Counted from the stretch's first letter, positions 7,038-15,880 are shown. The stretch is DNA of 64,000 bases from Streptomyces wuyuanensis (GCF_900103455.1 NZ_FNHI01000001.1:620001-684000); one strand, 5' to 3'. Notes: generated by a model not told the origin, from the letters alone. Numbers and translations: made by a program.

Positions 7038-9200
7038 GTGACCCGTACCACTGCCCTGAACACCGGCCTCGACGCATTCCTCGCCTGGGCGGAGACGGAG
7101 CGGAAGACCGCCCTGCCGCCCCGCCCCGCGGACGCGGTGCTGACCCTGCTGGCGCTGCACGGCGCGGACCGCCGTGCCGGCGTACCCGAACCGACGCCCG
7201 ACCTGGTGCGCAGGGTGCTCGCCGAGGACCTGCCCCTGCTGCTGTGGGCGAGCCCGGACGAAGCCGCCGCCGTGCCGTCCGTGCTCACCGCGCTCGCGGA
7301 CCGCGTCCGCGACGCGGGCCGGCTGAACGCCAAGCGGCACGCGCGCGTCCTCGCCGCGCTGGACGACGTCGTCCCCGTGTTCGTACGCGCCCTCGGCGAC
7401 CCCCGCAATCTGACCTGGCCCCGCTGGTACGCGTCGCTGCTGCGGGCGCAAGGCGTCCGGGCGGACGATGCCGACGCGGTACGCGGCTGGCTCGCCGCGC
7501 TCGACGCCGCGCCCCGCGCGGAACGGCCCCGGCTTCCCGAGCCCCTGCACCGCTCGGACGTGACCGCAGCCACCTTCGCTGCCCGCGTCCGGCTCGCCGA
7601 CGCGCTGCTGGCCGCCTTCGCCCACGACGTCGAAGGCCCCACGACGGCGGGACCGCTGCTGCCCGCGACGCCCGCCCTGGAGGCCGACCGGCCCGAGGAG
7701 GCGCTCACCTCCGAACTGGAGGCGCTGGCGGCGGCCCTGACCGACCGCTGGACGGCGGCGGGCCTGGCCGAAGCGCTCTCCGGCCCGTACGAGGGCCTGG
7801 CTCCGGGGCCCGAGGCGCTCCCGCACGTCGTCCTCGCGGACCGGTTCCTCGACGAACACCTCGACCAGTACGGCGACTCCGCCGCGCCGTTGCCCCCGCC
7901 CGCCTCGCTGCCCGGCCCGGGTGAGATCCGGTCGCTGTTGCACGCGGCCCCGCTGCCGTCGGCACTCGCGGCCGGGAGCGAGGACCTCCGCGACCTCGCG
8001 GAGCAGTGCGGTTTCCCCGGCCCCGCCCGTGACGTCTGGACCGACGGCACCCCGCAGGAACTCGTCGAGCTCGGCGCCGACGTCCTGGCAGCCGTCGTGG
8101 AGCGCATCGCCTCCGGAGCCGACCCGGCGAGTGACGCCGACGAGGAGTACGCCCTCGACGCGGCACACGTCCTCTACGGCCTGTACGCGCGCGGCGGCAC
8201 CCCCGAGTCCGTGGCCCGCAAGGCGTCCGGCCACACCGACCTGACCGTCCCGCCCGACCTGGAGGACGCCCCGGCGCCCGTGCCGGCCTCGGCTCCGCCC
8301 GGGTACGAGACACCGGCGCTCGCCGAACTGTCCGGCCTGCTCGGGCTCCCCGGCCTCACCGAGGACGACCGCGCGGTGGTCGACGGCCGGGCCCGCGAGC
8401 TGGCCGCGGTGGTCGACGAGCTGGCCCGTACCGGCTGTGTCTTCCGCACCGGCGATGCGTACGGACTCACCCCGCTCGGCAACGCCGTCGTGCGCCATGT
8501 CCTCGCCGTGGGCCATGTCGCCGCTCCCGACGAGCACGAGATCGCCTCTTGGGACGCGGCACGGACCGTCGCGGCCGTCCAGTACTGGCCGCCGGCCGTC
8601 GCCGCCGGCGCCCTCACGGCGTGGACGACGGCCAGGGGCGCGACCGACGAGGTGTGGAGCGAGCTGCTGGACGCCGTCTCAGCGGCCAAGTCCGCCGACT
8701 TCTACCGCACGCTGACGACGGCCCTCTTCGACCGCCTGGACCGCGGGCACGTCCCCGACGGCCCACTCCGGTCCGCGCTCACGGACCCCGTCACCGGCGC
8801 CCACGCCCACCGGCTCCTCCACGCTCGGGGCGAACCGGCCGACGAGGGACTCGTGCCCCTCTCCGCCCGGGCCACACTGCTGCTCGAGGACCTGGACGCC
8901 TGCTGGGCGGCGGACATGCGGACGTTCGTGGCCGCCGCCGACGAGGACCGCGCGCCCGAGCCGGCCCCCACCGCACTGATCGATGCCTTCGACGAGGCCG
9001 CCGCCGGCTGGCCGGGCGGCGCCGGCGCCCTGCTGCCGGCGCTGACGGACGTCGACCCGGCGAGCGCGGTCCGCGTCCTGGAGGACCTGCGCGGACGCCA
9101 TCCGGACGGCAGGGTGGCAGACTTGGCGGCGCACGCCGCGAAGTCGGCGAAGGCCGCGGTGAAACGGTCCGCGGCACGCCGCCGCGGCACGGGAAGGTGA
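7038..9200 (+). CDS. Conserved-looking 720-residue protein of unknown function
   Basis: I do not recognise a family. The protein is Ala, Leu and Asp rich, appears wholly helical, has no signal peptide or membrane segment, and ends in a basic Lys/Arg-rich tail. Around residues 460-495 a stretch resembling a winged helix (ARELAAVVDELARTGCVF, then YGLTPLGNAVVRH) looks like a small DNA- or protein-binding domain. GTG 7038 has the -10-like TACGCT (7026-7031) 6 nt upstream and no Shine-Dalgarno, so a leaderless mRNA is likely. The 106-residue SelW-like gene begins 9 nt after the stop and is probably co-transcribed. Confidence 0.7.
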   Translation: MTRTTALNTGLDAFLAWAETERKTALPPRPADAVLTLLALHGADRRAGVPEPTPDLVRRVLAEDLPLLLWASPDEAAAVPSVLTALADRVRDAGRLNAKRHARVLAALDDVVPVFVRALGDPRNLTWPRWYASLLRAQGVRADDADAVRGWLAALDAAPRAERPRLPEPLHRSDVTAATFAARVRLADALLAAFAHDVEGPTTAGPLLPATPALEADRPEEALTSELEALAAALTDRWTAAGLAEALSGPYEGLAPGPEALPHVVLADRFLDEHLDQYGDSAAPLPPPASLPGPGEIRSLLHAAPLPSALAAGSEDLRDLAEQCGFPGPARDVWTDGTPQELVELGADVLAAVVERIASGADPASDADEEYALDAAHVLYGLYARGGTPESVARKASGHTDLTVPPDLEDAPAPVPASAPPGYETPALAELSGLLGLPGLTEDDRAVVDGRARELAAVVDELARTGCVFRTGDAYGLTPLGNAVVRHVLAVGHVAAPDEHEIASWDAARTVAAVQYWPPAVAAGALTAWTTARGATDEVWSELLDAVSAAKSADFYRTLTTALFDRLDRGHVPDGPLRSALTDPVTGAHAHRLLHARGEPADEGLVPLSARATLLLEDLDACWAADMRTFVAAADEDRAPEPAPTALIDAFDEAAAGWPGGAGALLPALTDVDPASAVRVLEDLRGRHPDGRVADLAAHAAKSAKAAVKRSAARRRGTGR

Positions 9201-9209
9201 GGGCGCTGG

Positions 9210-9530
9210 GTGACCGCCGCAGATGACACGCCGGTGCCGGGGACTGAGGGTGAACCGGCCGGCCACCGGGTGCAGATCGAGTACTGCACGCAGTGCCGCT
9301 GGCTGCCCCGCGCGGCATGGCTCGCCCAGGAACTGCTCGGCACCTTCGACCGTTCCGAGCTCGCCGAGGTGGGCCTGAAGCCGGGCATCGGGGGAGTGTT
9401 CGTCGTACGGGTCGACGACGAGGTCGTCTGGGACCGCCGGGAACAGGGCTTTCCCGAGCCGACCGCGGTGAAGCGCGCCGTCAGGGACCGGGTCGCGCCC
9501 GGGAGGACGCTGGGCCACAGCGAGCGGTAG
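9210..9530 (+). CDS. SelT/SelW/SelH-family redox protein (Cys form)
   Basis: A 106-residue thioredoxin-like protein of the Rdx/SelW family. The motif IEYCTQCRWLPRAAWLAQELL gives a CxxC in which selenoprotein homologues carry Cys-x-x-Sec, so this is the cysteine version. GxxGxFxV-like GIGGVFVVRVDDEVVWDR and a KRAVRDRVAPG tail fit the family. GTG 9210 follows the 720-residue gene by 9 nt, giving a two-gene unit. Function in bacteria is not established; a redox or thiol role is inferred from the fold. Confidence 0.8.
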   Translation: MTAADDTPVPGTEGEPAGHRVQIEYCTQCRWLPRAAWLAQELLGTFDRSELAEVGLKPGIGGVFVVRVDDEVVWDRREQGFPEPTAVKRAVRDRVAPGRTLGHSER

Positions 9531-9665
9531 CCACCGGCGGGGGCCCTTCCGCACGCGCCGGCCGGGGCGAATCCCTTCCCCTCGTCCACTTCCTCCGCCG
9601 GGTCCCGCGCCCTCGCCCCCGTGCCTCCCCTCCGCCCTCTTGCCGGTGCGGCCGGACTGTGCGAT

Positions 9666-9681
9666 ACAGGTCTGGACCAAT
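9666..9681 (+). promoter_or_regulatory. DasR-responsive element (dre)-like site
   Basis: ACAGGTCTGGACCAAT agrees with the known Streptomyces DasR consensus ACTGGTCTAGACCACT at 13 of 16 positions, including the GGTCT and GACC core. It ends 23 nt before the start of the fibronectin-III lipoprotein. DasR is the N-acetylglucosamine/chitin regulator. Confidence 0.55.
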
Positions 9682-9704
9682 GCCCGGCGGACGGAGGCAG
9701 TCCG

Positions 9705-10679
9705 GTGCAACGCCCCCTCTTCTTCCCCGTGTTGACGTGTGCGACGGCGCTGCTGCTCACCGCGTGCGGCGGCGGCGCCGGGGCGGCGGACACCCGCAGC
9801 CCCTCCGTGCCGCGCGGCATCACCGTCCAGGCGAGCAGCGCCACGTCCGTGCACGTCATGTGGGAGCACTCCACGGACGACAGCCGCGTGGGCGGCTACG
9901 AGGTCTTCCGCGCCGGCCGGAAGGTGAAGTCCCTGCCGGCGGCCACGCACATGACCGACATCGACGGCCTCGCTCCGGCCACGTCGTACACGTTCACGGT
10001 CCGCGCCCTCGACACCGCCGGGAACGCCTCGGCCCACAGCGCGCCGGTCCCCGTCAGAACGCTCGCCCCCGCCGCCGAGGACCGGCGCCCGCCCGGCCGC
10101 CCGGGGGCTCCGACGGGCCGCGCCGAGGGGAGCCGTGCGGTCACCCTGTCCTGGGGCGCCTCGACCGACGACCGCGGAGTGACGGCGTACGACGTCTACC
10201 AGGCGGACTCCCGCATCCACAGCGTGCCCGGTACCGCCACCTCGGCCCGGGTCACCGGACTGCGGCCCGGCACGGTCTACACGTTCACCGTCCGCGCCCG
10301 CGACGCGGCGGACAACTCCTCGCCGGACAGCGCCCCGCTCGACCTGACGACCGCCAGGGCCCCGGGCGCCGGCCCCAACACGGCCCCCACCGGGCTCACC
10401 GCCGTCATCCGGCGCACCGGCCCCTCGGCCCACACGGTCGAGCTGACCTGGGCCCCGCCGCCGACCGGCGCCCCGGTCAGGGAGCACCAGCTCTTCCTCG
10501 ACGGCAGACTCGCCACCACGATCGTCTGGGGCGCCGAACCCCCGCCCGGTCCCGCGAAGTACACCCTCACCCTGACCGACCCGCCCGGCACCCGACACTC
10601 GCTGAAGCTGCGCGCCAGGCTGCCGGACGGGAACTGGGGCGACTTCTCGGCGCAGCGGACGGTGGTTGTGGGCGACTGA
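9705..10679 (+). CDS. Secreted lipoprotein with fibronectin type III domains
   Basis: A 324-residue exported lipoprotein. The signal peptide ends in the lipobox LLTAC, so the mature protein starts at Cys and is lipid-anchored. Two fibronectin type III repeats follow, marked by VMWEHSTDDSRVGGYEVFR and LSWGASTDDRGVTAYDVYQ, each ending in a YTFTVRA-type strand; a third, more divergent Fn3-like domain (ELTWAPPPTGAPV) closes the protein. GTG 9705 has GGAGG at 9693-9697. Fn3 repeats are frequent in actinobacterial chitinases; together with the upstream dre-like site this suggests a role at the cell surface in chitin use, though no catalytic domain is present. Confidence 0.82.
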   Translation: MQRPLFFPVLTCATALLLTACGGGAGAADTRSPSVPRGITVQASSATSVHVMWEHSTDDSRVGGYEVFRAGRKVKSLPAATHMTDIDGLAPATSYTFTVRALDTAGNASAHSAPVPVRTLAPAAEDRRPPGRPGAPTGRAEGSRAVTLSWGASTDDRGVTAYDVYQADSRIHSVPGTATSARVTGLRPGTVYTFTVRARDAADNSSPDSAPLDLTTARAPGAGPNTAPTGLTAVIRRTGPSAHTVELTWAPPPTGAPVREHQLFLDGRLATTIVWGAEPPPGPAKYTLTLTDPPGTRHSLKLRARLPDGNWGDFSAQRTVVVGD

Positions 10680-10749
10680 CCGACCGTACGGATACGGGCC
10701 CCGTCACTCCCGGACCGGCCCGTGCCGCGCCGGCGCCGTGCCGTACGCC

Positions 10750-11607
10750 TCAGGGTGCCTGGCGCGACGGGCCGGTGGTGAGCGGGGCGGGCACGAACCG
10801 CACCCGGAACATCTTTGGCCACCACTTGCCGGTCAGCAGGAACTGGTCGGTGCCCGGGACGGCCGCGATCCCGTTGAGGACGTCCGCGCGCCGCCGCTCG
10901 GTCGCGCCGATCAGGCCGGCCGCGGCGATCTCCCCCGTCACACGGCCGGTTGCGGAGTCGATCCGTACGATCCGGTCGGTGGGCCAGACGTTGGCGTACA
11001 CGAGGTCGCCGACGCACTCGAGTTCGTTGAGCCGCTCCACCGGCCGCCCGTCGAGGGTGACGACGACCGAGCCCTTCCTCCCGAGGGTCCCGGGGTCCCG
11101 GAAGACGAGCCGGGAGGAGCCGTCGCTCGTCACCAGGCGCTCACGGCGCGGCTGGTGGCACAGACCCCAGCCCTCACCGTCGTACGGGACCCGGCGCAGC
11201 TCGGCCAGGGTCCTCGCGTCGCGTTCGATCGCGACCCCGTCGCGCCAGGTGAGCTGCCACAGCGTCGGCCCCATGACGGCGATCCCCTCGCCGAACAGGG
11301 GCGCCGGCAGCTTCGCGCGCCGAGAGGGCGGGGCTCCCGGCCGGCCCCATGCGATCGCCGACCGGCCGGTGACGCCCGTGCTCTCGTAGAGCGTCCCGCC
11401 GGCCATCTCCAGGCCCTGGGTGAAGGCGCCCGGGTCGTGCGGCAGGGTCTCGACGACCTCCACCCGCAGACGCTCGACCGGCGCCGACCGGCCGTTCACC
11501 CCCGGCGCCCCGCCACCGGCACCGCCCGCCTCGCAGGACGCCACGGCTCCCGCGGCGAGGACCAGGACGACCACGGGGGCCACGAACGCGACGCGCATGC
11601 CCCGCAC
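10750..11607 (-). CDS. Secreted glutaminyl-peptide cyclotransferase
   Basis: A 285-residue protein with an N-terminal signal or lipoprotein-type sequence (hydrophobic core, then SCEAGG) followed by a five-bladed propeller of the plant-type glutamine cyclotransferase family. Motifs include HDPGAFTQGLE, YESTGVTGRS, QLTWRDG, EGWGLCH, LNELE, LNGIA and LTGKWWPKMF. It would cyclise N-terminal Gln of exported peptides to pyroglutamate. The start is either GTG 11607 or, three codons later, ATG 11598. It converges on the Fn3 lipoprotein. Confidence 0.85.
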   Translation of the reverse strand: MRGMRVAFVAPVVVLVLAAGAVASCEAGGAGGGAPGVNGRSAPVERLRVEVVETLPHDPGAFTQGLEMAGGTLYESTGVTGRSAIAWGRPGAPPSRRAKLPAPLFGEGIAVMGPTLWQLTWRDGVAIERDARTLAELRRVPYDGEGWGLCHQPRRERLVTSDGSSRLVFRDPGTLGRKGSVVVTLDGRPVERLNELECVGDLVYANVWPTDRIVRIDSATGRVTGEIAAAGLIGATERRRADVLNGIAAVPGTDQFLLTGKWWPKMFRVRFVPAPLTTGPSRQAP

Positions 11608-11719
11608 ACTCGCACGGCGCCCCGGTCCGGGCGGCCGCCCCTTCTCCGGCTCACCGGGGGATTCGCCCCCATGCAGCAGTCGCTGCCGAGGCCCGGGGCC
11701 GTCGTCGCCCGGACAGGGG

Positions 11720-11756
11720 CGAGCTCCCGGACGGCGTGGCGCCGTCCGGGAGCTCG
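11720..11756 (-). terminator. Strong terminator of the LAXTG surface protein gene
   Basis: A perfect 17-bp stem (11720-11736 with 11740-11756) with a 3-nt loop lies 31 nt beyond the stop codon of the surface protein. Confidence 0.75.
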
Positions 11757-11786
11757 TCGTGCCTCTGTACGAAGCGGTCGGCCCGC

Positions 11787-12716
11787 TCAGCCTCGCTGAG
11801 AGGCGTTGCGCCGGCGCTTCGCGATCACCAGCGCGCCGCCGCCGAGCAGCAGCAGACCGCCGGTCGCGGTCAGCAGGGCCGCCGTGCCGTCGGACGATCC
11901 GGTGTCGGCGAGCGAGTCCTTGTCGTCGTCCGAGGAGTCGTCGTGGTCGGACTTTCCGCCGTCCCCGTCGTCGTCGTGGTCATCGGAGTCGTGGTCGTCG
12001 TGGTCGTCGTGGTCGCGACCGTCGTGGTCGTCGCTCCCGTTGTGGCCGTGGTCGTCGTCACCGCCGCCGGGGCGCCCGTGGTCGCCGTGGCCGTCACCGG
12101 GGCGCCCGTGACCGCCGTCCCCGTCCCCGTCGTCGTCGCCATCGCCGTCGCCGTCGCCGTCCACGGTCACCCGAACGGTGAGGACGAGCTCAGACTCCTC
12201 GCCGGCGAGCTGGAAGTAGTACGTGCCCTCCCTGGTGCTCTCGGGGATCGTGGCCGTCGAGTCCACGACCCCGTTCGCGTCGGCGGTCCACGTTCCGAGC
12301 GGCACGACGGGACGGTCGCCGTCGCCGTCACCGTCGCCGTCGCCGTCACCGTTCAACATGGTGTTGCTCGGGCTGGGAGAGGGAGAGGGCTTGGGCTTGG
12401 GGTCGGCAGCCGTGAAGGTCTGCGGGACCGCCGCGGACCGGCCGAGTGCCGCCGCGCCACCCGGTCCGCCGGCGCCACCGCCACCTCCGCCGACCGGCAC
12501 GAGACGACCGGTGGTCTGCTCGAGCGGCTGGAAACCCCGTCCGAGGAAGTCGACCACCTGGCCGGGCTCCAGGACCAGGTCCCCGTCTTCGACGGTCAGA
12601 TTGGGGGCGGGCGGGTACTGGGCGAATGCCGGCTGGGCGGCGATCAACGGAGCTGCGGCAACGAGGCTTGCGGCAGCGGCGGCCACGACGAGTCGCCGTA
12701 CGGAGCGTCTGGGCAT
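11787..12716 (-). CDS. LAXTG-anchored, Asp/His-rich cell-wall surface protein
   Basis: A 309-residue exported protein. It has a Sec signal peptide ending AFA-Q near residue 32, a folded-looking domain, a Gly-rich patch, a Pro/Lys/Ser linker, a short (DG)n repeat, a beta-rich segment (GTYYFQLAGEESELVLTVRV), and a long Asp/His/Gly-rich tract. The C-terminus is a sortase signal: LADTG at residues 269-273, a hydrophobic helix and KRRR. LAXTG is the known target of Streptomyces class E sortases. ATG 12716 has AAGGAG (plus-strand 12728-12733). The acidic tract may bind divalent metals; that is inference. Confidence 0.85.
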   Translation of the reverse strand: MPRRSVRRLVVAAAAASLVAAAPLIAAQPAFAQYPPAPNLTVEDGDLVLEPGQVVDFLGRGFQPLEQTTGRLVPVGGGGGGAGGPGGAAALGRSAAVPQTFTAADPKPKPSPSPSPSNTMLNGDGDGDGDGDGDRPVVPLGTWTADANGVVDSTATIPESTREGTYYFQLAGEESELVLTVRVTVDGDGDGDGDDDGDGDGGHGRPGDGHGDHGRPGGGDDDHGHNGSDDHDGRDHDDHDDHDSDDHDDDGDGGKSDHDDSSDDDKDSLADTGSSDGTAALLTATGGLLLLGGGALVIAKRRRNASQRG

Positions 12717-13266
12717 GGTTTCGGACTCCTTAGGGAGGACGCTTGACGAGTGGTGATCGTTGTTGCTTTTCGAAAGAGAAGTTCGAACCGCTTTGCATGA
12801 CGGGTTTGTTCGCCGCACCCGCGGCGGGGCGTGGTCACTGCGGCGGCAGCCGGAGGGCGACCACGAGGCGGGCGAGCGCGCTGTGCCCGACCACCGGGGG
12901 CTCGTGGGCACCGGACCGGGCCCGTGTGCGGGTCCCGGGTCAGGCGCCTTCGGTTCGCCGTCGTTCGTTCACGTAGGTATGTCAAGAGCAGACACTGGCG
13001 TGCCCTCCGCACCGCCTCCACCGACACTCGTGCTCGTATTCCGTCAGACCGTTCGAGAAGATCAAGCGCTTCGATCCGTAGACATGAACCGGCCCATCCG
13101 AAACAGGCGCACCACGGTGTTCGGCAGGACGGTGTACGAGCAGCACTCGGATGGCCCTGACCGGTCGGCACGACGGGCCGGACCGCGGGTCCGTGAGCGG
13201 GGCCTTCGCACCGGGCGCGTGAGCGCGGGGCTGTGAACGCGGGTCAGCGAACGCGGGTCCGCGGGG
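12717..13266. other. Noncoding gap upstream of the surface protein
   Basis: About 550 bases without a convincing gene; the ORFs here are short, shift frame and lack family signatures. On the surface-protein strand two TTCGAA hexamers (12769-12774 and 12782-12787), 13 bp apart, form a possible operator about 55-70 bp from the start codon. A 13-bp direct repeat, GCGAACGCGGGTC-like, occurs near 13235-13260. I see nothing else. Confidence 0.5.
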
Positions 13267-13294
13267 CCGGTCCCGCCCGAGCCGGCGGGACCGG
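13267..13294 (-). terminator. Terminator of the kinase-fcl operon
   Basis: A perfect 11-bp stem (13267-13277 with 13284-13294) with a 6-nt loop lies 14 nt beyond the fcl stop codon. Confidence 0.65.
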
Positions 13295-13307
13295 ACCTCG
13301 CGGAAGG

Positions 13308-14300
13308 TCAGCGCCGCAGCGCGCCGGAGTCGAGGTGGTCCATGTACCAGGCGTACGTGTGGGCGAGGCCTTCGCGCAGGCCGATCCGCGGTTCCCAGCC
13401 CAGCGCGGTGATCCGGGAGATGTCCAGGAGCTTGCGGGGGGTCCCGTCCGGCTGCCCCGGGTCCCACTCGACGGACCCCCGGTAGCCGACGACATCCGCC
13501 ACCAGCTCGGCGGCGTCCCGGATCGTCAGGTCCGTGCCGGTGCCGACGTTGACCGGGCCGTCCGCGTCGTAGCGCTCCAGCAGGTGGAGGCAGGCCCGGG
13601 CCAGGTCGTCCACGTGCAGGAACTCCCGGCGCGGCGCCCCGGAGCCCCAGTTCACGACCCGCGGTGCTCCCTCCTTGCGGGCCTCGTGGAAGCGCCGGAT
13701 CAGCGACGGCAGCACATGGGAGTGCTCGGGGTGGAAGTTGTCACCGGGGCCGTACAGGTTGGTCGGCATCGCGCAGATCCACGGCAGTCCGTGCTGGCGC
13801 CGCACCGCCTGGACCTGCTGGATCCCGGCGATCTTGGCGATGGCGTAGGCGTCGTTGGTCGGCTCCAGCGGGCCGGTGAGGAGGGCTTCCTCCCGGATGG
13901 GCTGGTCGGCGAACTTGGGGTAGATGCAGCTGGATCCCAGGAACAGCAGCCGCTCGACCCCGTGCGCCTGCGCGGCGTCCAGCACATTGACCTGGATCCG
14001 CAGGTTGTCGGAGATGAACGCGGCGGGCCGGGTGGCGTTGGCCTTGATCCCGCCCACGCGTGCGGCGGCCAGGACCACCACGTCCGGACGGGCGGCGGCG
14101 AACCAGTCGAAGACCTGGCGGCGCTCGCGCAGATCCAGTTCCGCGGACCCGGGCCCCACCAGGTCGGTGAAGCCCTCCCGCGCCAGATGCCGCCAGACGG
14201 CCGAACCGACCAGTCCACGGCTTCCGGCCACGAGCACCCGGGCCGAGCGGTCCAGGGGGCGGTCGGCGACCCCGTACGGCTCCGTCACCACGGCGGTCAT
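13308..14300 (-). CDS. fcl: GDP-L-fucose synthase
   Basis: Epimerises and reduces GDP-4-keto-6-deoxymannose to GDP-L-fucose with NADPH. The 330-residue SDR enzyme has the nucleotide motif VAGSRGLVGSA near the N-terminus, the catalytic LGSSCIYPKF (Ser) and YAIAK (YxxxK), and the MPTNLYGPGDNFHPEHSHV segment diagnostic of Fcl/WcaG. ATG 14300 has AAGGGAG upstream and overlaps the stop of the BY-kinase gene (ATGA). Its substrate is made by gmd at 16091, so the two genes complete the GDP-fucose route at this locus. Confidence 0.92.
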   Translation of the reverse strand: MTAVVTEPYGVADRPLDRSARVLVAGSRGLVGSAVWRHLAREGFTDLVGPGSAELDLRERRQVFDWFAAARPDVVVLAAARVGGIKANATRPAAFISDNLRIQVNVLDAAQAHGVERLLFLGSSCIYPKFADQPIREEALLTGPLEPTNDAYAIAKIAGIQQVQAVRRQHGLPWICAMPTNLYGPGDNFHPEHSHVLPSLIRRFHEARKEGAPRVVNWGSGAPRREFLHVDDLARACLHLLERYDADGPVNVGTGTDLTIRDAAELVADVVGYRGSVEWDPGQPDGTPRKLLDISRITALGWEPRIGLREGLAHTYAWYMDHLDSGALRR

Positions 14301-15880
14301 GACTGGACACTCCCTTCGACGGCCACCGGGCGCGGCGGTTCGTCGGCGAGCGCCGCCACCGGAGCGGTGAGCCGGGCGTCCGGTCCGCCGCCCGGAGTCG
14401 GCAGCGCCGGTGCGGTGCCGGCGGACGGCTTGCGCCGCAGCGCCCGCGCGATCCGCGCCAGGCGCGGGAGGCGGAGGATCCTGGCCAGGCGGGCGAACCG
14501 GCCCGCTGTGTGGCACTGCGGCCGGTACTCGTAGGCGTACCCGTGGGCGCCGCGGTCCTCCTTCGGCGACGCCATGTTCAGGACCGTGCCGACCACGGAG
14601 GCACCCACGTGCCGCAGGGCGCGCAGGGCCTCGGCGATCTGGTCGCGGCTGGTGCGGGAGGCTCGTACGACCAGGAGGTAGCCGTCCACCTCGGAGGCGA
14701 TCACGGAGGCGTCGGCGACGGGGAGGACCGGTGCGGTGTCCACCACGACGTGGTCGAACTTCTCGGCGAGGCTGCGCAGTACGGCCTTCAGCTGGGCGCT
14801 GCCCAGCAGCTCGGTGGGGTTCGGCGGCACCGCGCCGCTGGTCAGTACGGAGAAGGACCCGGCGGACTGCAGCAGTTGCTGCACCTCGGCCCGGCCGATC
14901 AGCGCGGTGGTGAGCCCGGCGTCCCTGATCAGACCCAGGGCGCGGGCGGTGGAAGGACGGCGCAGGTCGGTGTCGACCAGGCACACCGAGGCACCGGTCT
15001 CGGCCAGGGTGGCGGCGAGGTTGACCGCGACACTGGTCTTTCCCTCGCCGGACAGCGGGCTGGTCACCGCGATCACCTTCGGCGGCCGGTCCACGTCCAC
15101 GAACTGCAGGCAGGTGCGCAGCCGCCGGAAGCCTTCGGCGCGCAGGCCGTGCATGTCGTCCCGGAGCGCCAGCGGCCGGCTGGTCGCCTGGGGGTCGTGC
15201 ACGATGCTGCCGAGAACGGGCGGTCCGCCGAAGCCCGCCAGCGCGTCGGTGAGCGCCTTGGACGTGCGTACCGACGAGTCGAGCGTCTCCCTCGCCAGGG
15301 CGAAACCGGCCCCGAGGATCAGACCGGCCAGGAGTCCGAGTGCGACGTTCACGGCAGGCCGCGGCGAGAAGGGCGCGGTGGGCACGGAAGCCGGCTCGGT
15401 GACGCTGAGCCGCACCGGCGACGACTCGGCGTCGACCGGGCGCTCGAGACCGCGGATCACCTCGGTGAACCGTTCGGCGACGGCGTTGCTGATCTGTGCG
15501 GCCCGGGCCGCCCGGGTATCGGTGACGGTGAGCTGGAGCAGCACGGTGTCGGGCTGGGCGGCCGCGCTGATCTTGCCGCTCAGCGCGGCCGGCGACATCT
15601 TCAGCTTCAGCTGCTTCACGACGTGCCCGGTCACCAGCGGGCTCGTCGCCACCTCGGCGTACGACCGCACACGGGCCTGGGTGAAGAGATTGCCCTGGGC
15701 GAGCTGTGCGGTGTCCTCGTCGGTGCTGCCCTGCAGCGAGACGAAGAGCTTGGCGGTGGCCCGGTACTCGGGGACGGCCGTGTAGGTGAGGAGTACACCG
15801 GCCGCCGTGCCGAGCAGCGTCAGCACGGTGATGGCGCGCCAGCGGCGAGAGAGGACTCGTAGGTAGTCGCGAAGGTCCAA
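14297..15880 (-). CDS. Polysaccharide co-polymerase/bacterial tyrosine kinase (Wzz-Wzc type)
   Basis: A 527-residue inner-membrane protein controlling chain length and export. The N-terminal Wzz domain (DLRDYLRVLSRRW, two membrane helices near residues 16-36 and 185-205) is joined to a BY-kinase domain with Walker A SPLSGEGKTSVAV, Walker A' CLVDTDLRRP and Walker B VVVDTAPVLPVAD. The usual C-terminal Tyr cluster is reduced to YAYEY, followed by an Arg- and Pro-rich tail. TTG 15880 is chosen because homologues start at MDLRDYL; GTG 15943 is an alternative. The cognate phosphatase is probably the LMW-PTP at 33657. Confidence 0.85.
   Translation of the reverse strand: MDLRDYLRVLSRRWRAITVLTLLGTAAGVLLTYTAVPEYRATAKLFVSLQGSTDEDTAQLAQGNLFTQARVRSYAEVATSPLVTGHVVKQLKLKMSPAALSGKISAAAQPDTVLLQLTVTDTRAARAAQISNAVAERFTEVIRGLERPVDAESSPVRLSVTEPASVPTAPFSPRPAVNVALGLLAGLILGAGFALARETLDSSVRTSKALTDALAGFGGPPVLGSIVHDPQATSRPLALRDDMHGLRAEGFRRLRTCLQFVDVDRPPKVIAVTSPLSGEGKTSVAVNLAATLAETGASVCLVDTDLRRPSTARALGLIRDAGLTTALIGRAEVQQLLQSAGSFSVLTSGAVPPNPTELLGSAQLKAVLRSLAEKFDHVVVDTAPVLPVADASVIASEVDGYLLVVRASRTSRDQIAEALRALRHVGASVVGTVLNMASPKEDRGAHGYAYEYRPQCHTAGRFARLARILRLPRLARIARALRRKPSAGTAPALPTPGGGPDARLTAPVAALADEPPRPVAVEGSVQS

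Noticed and set aside
11930-12170. CRISPR-like or satellite repeat
   Set aside because: The short periodicity comes from repeated Asp, Gly and His codons in the surface protein; there are no spacers or direct repeats of CRISPR length.
11736-12746. 336-codon Val-rich frame on the plus strand
   Set aside because: Its VVVV repeats are the complement of the Asp/Gly/His codons of the LAXTG surface protein on the other strand.
12982-13467. 161-codon minus-strand frame at the fcl end
   Set aside because: It is mostly out-of-frame fcl sequence and ends in an unrelated tail, with no signature or ribosome binding site.
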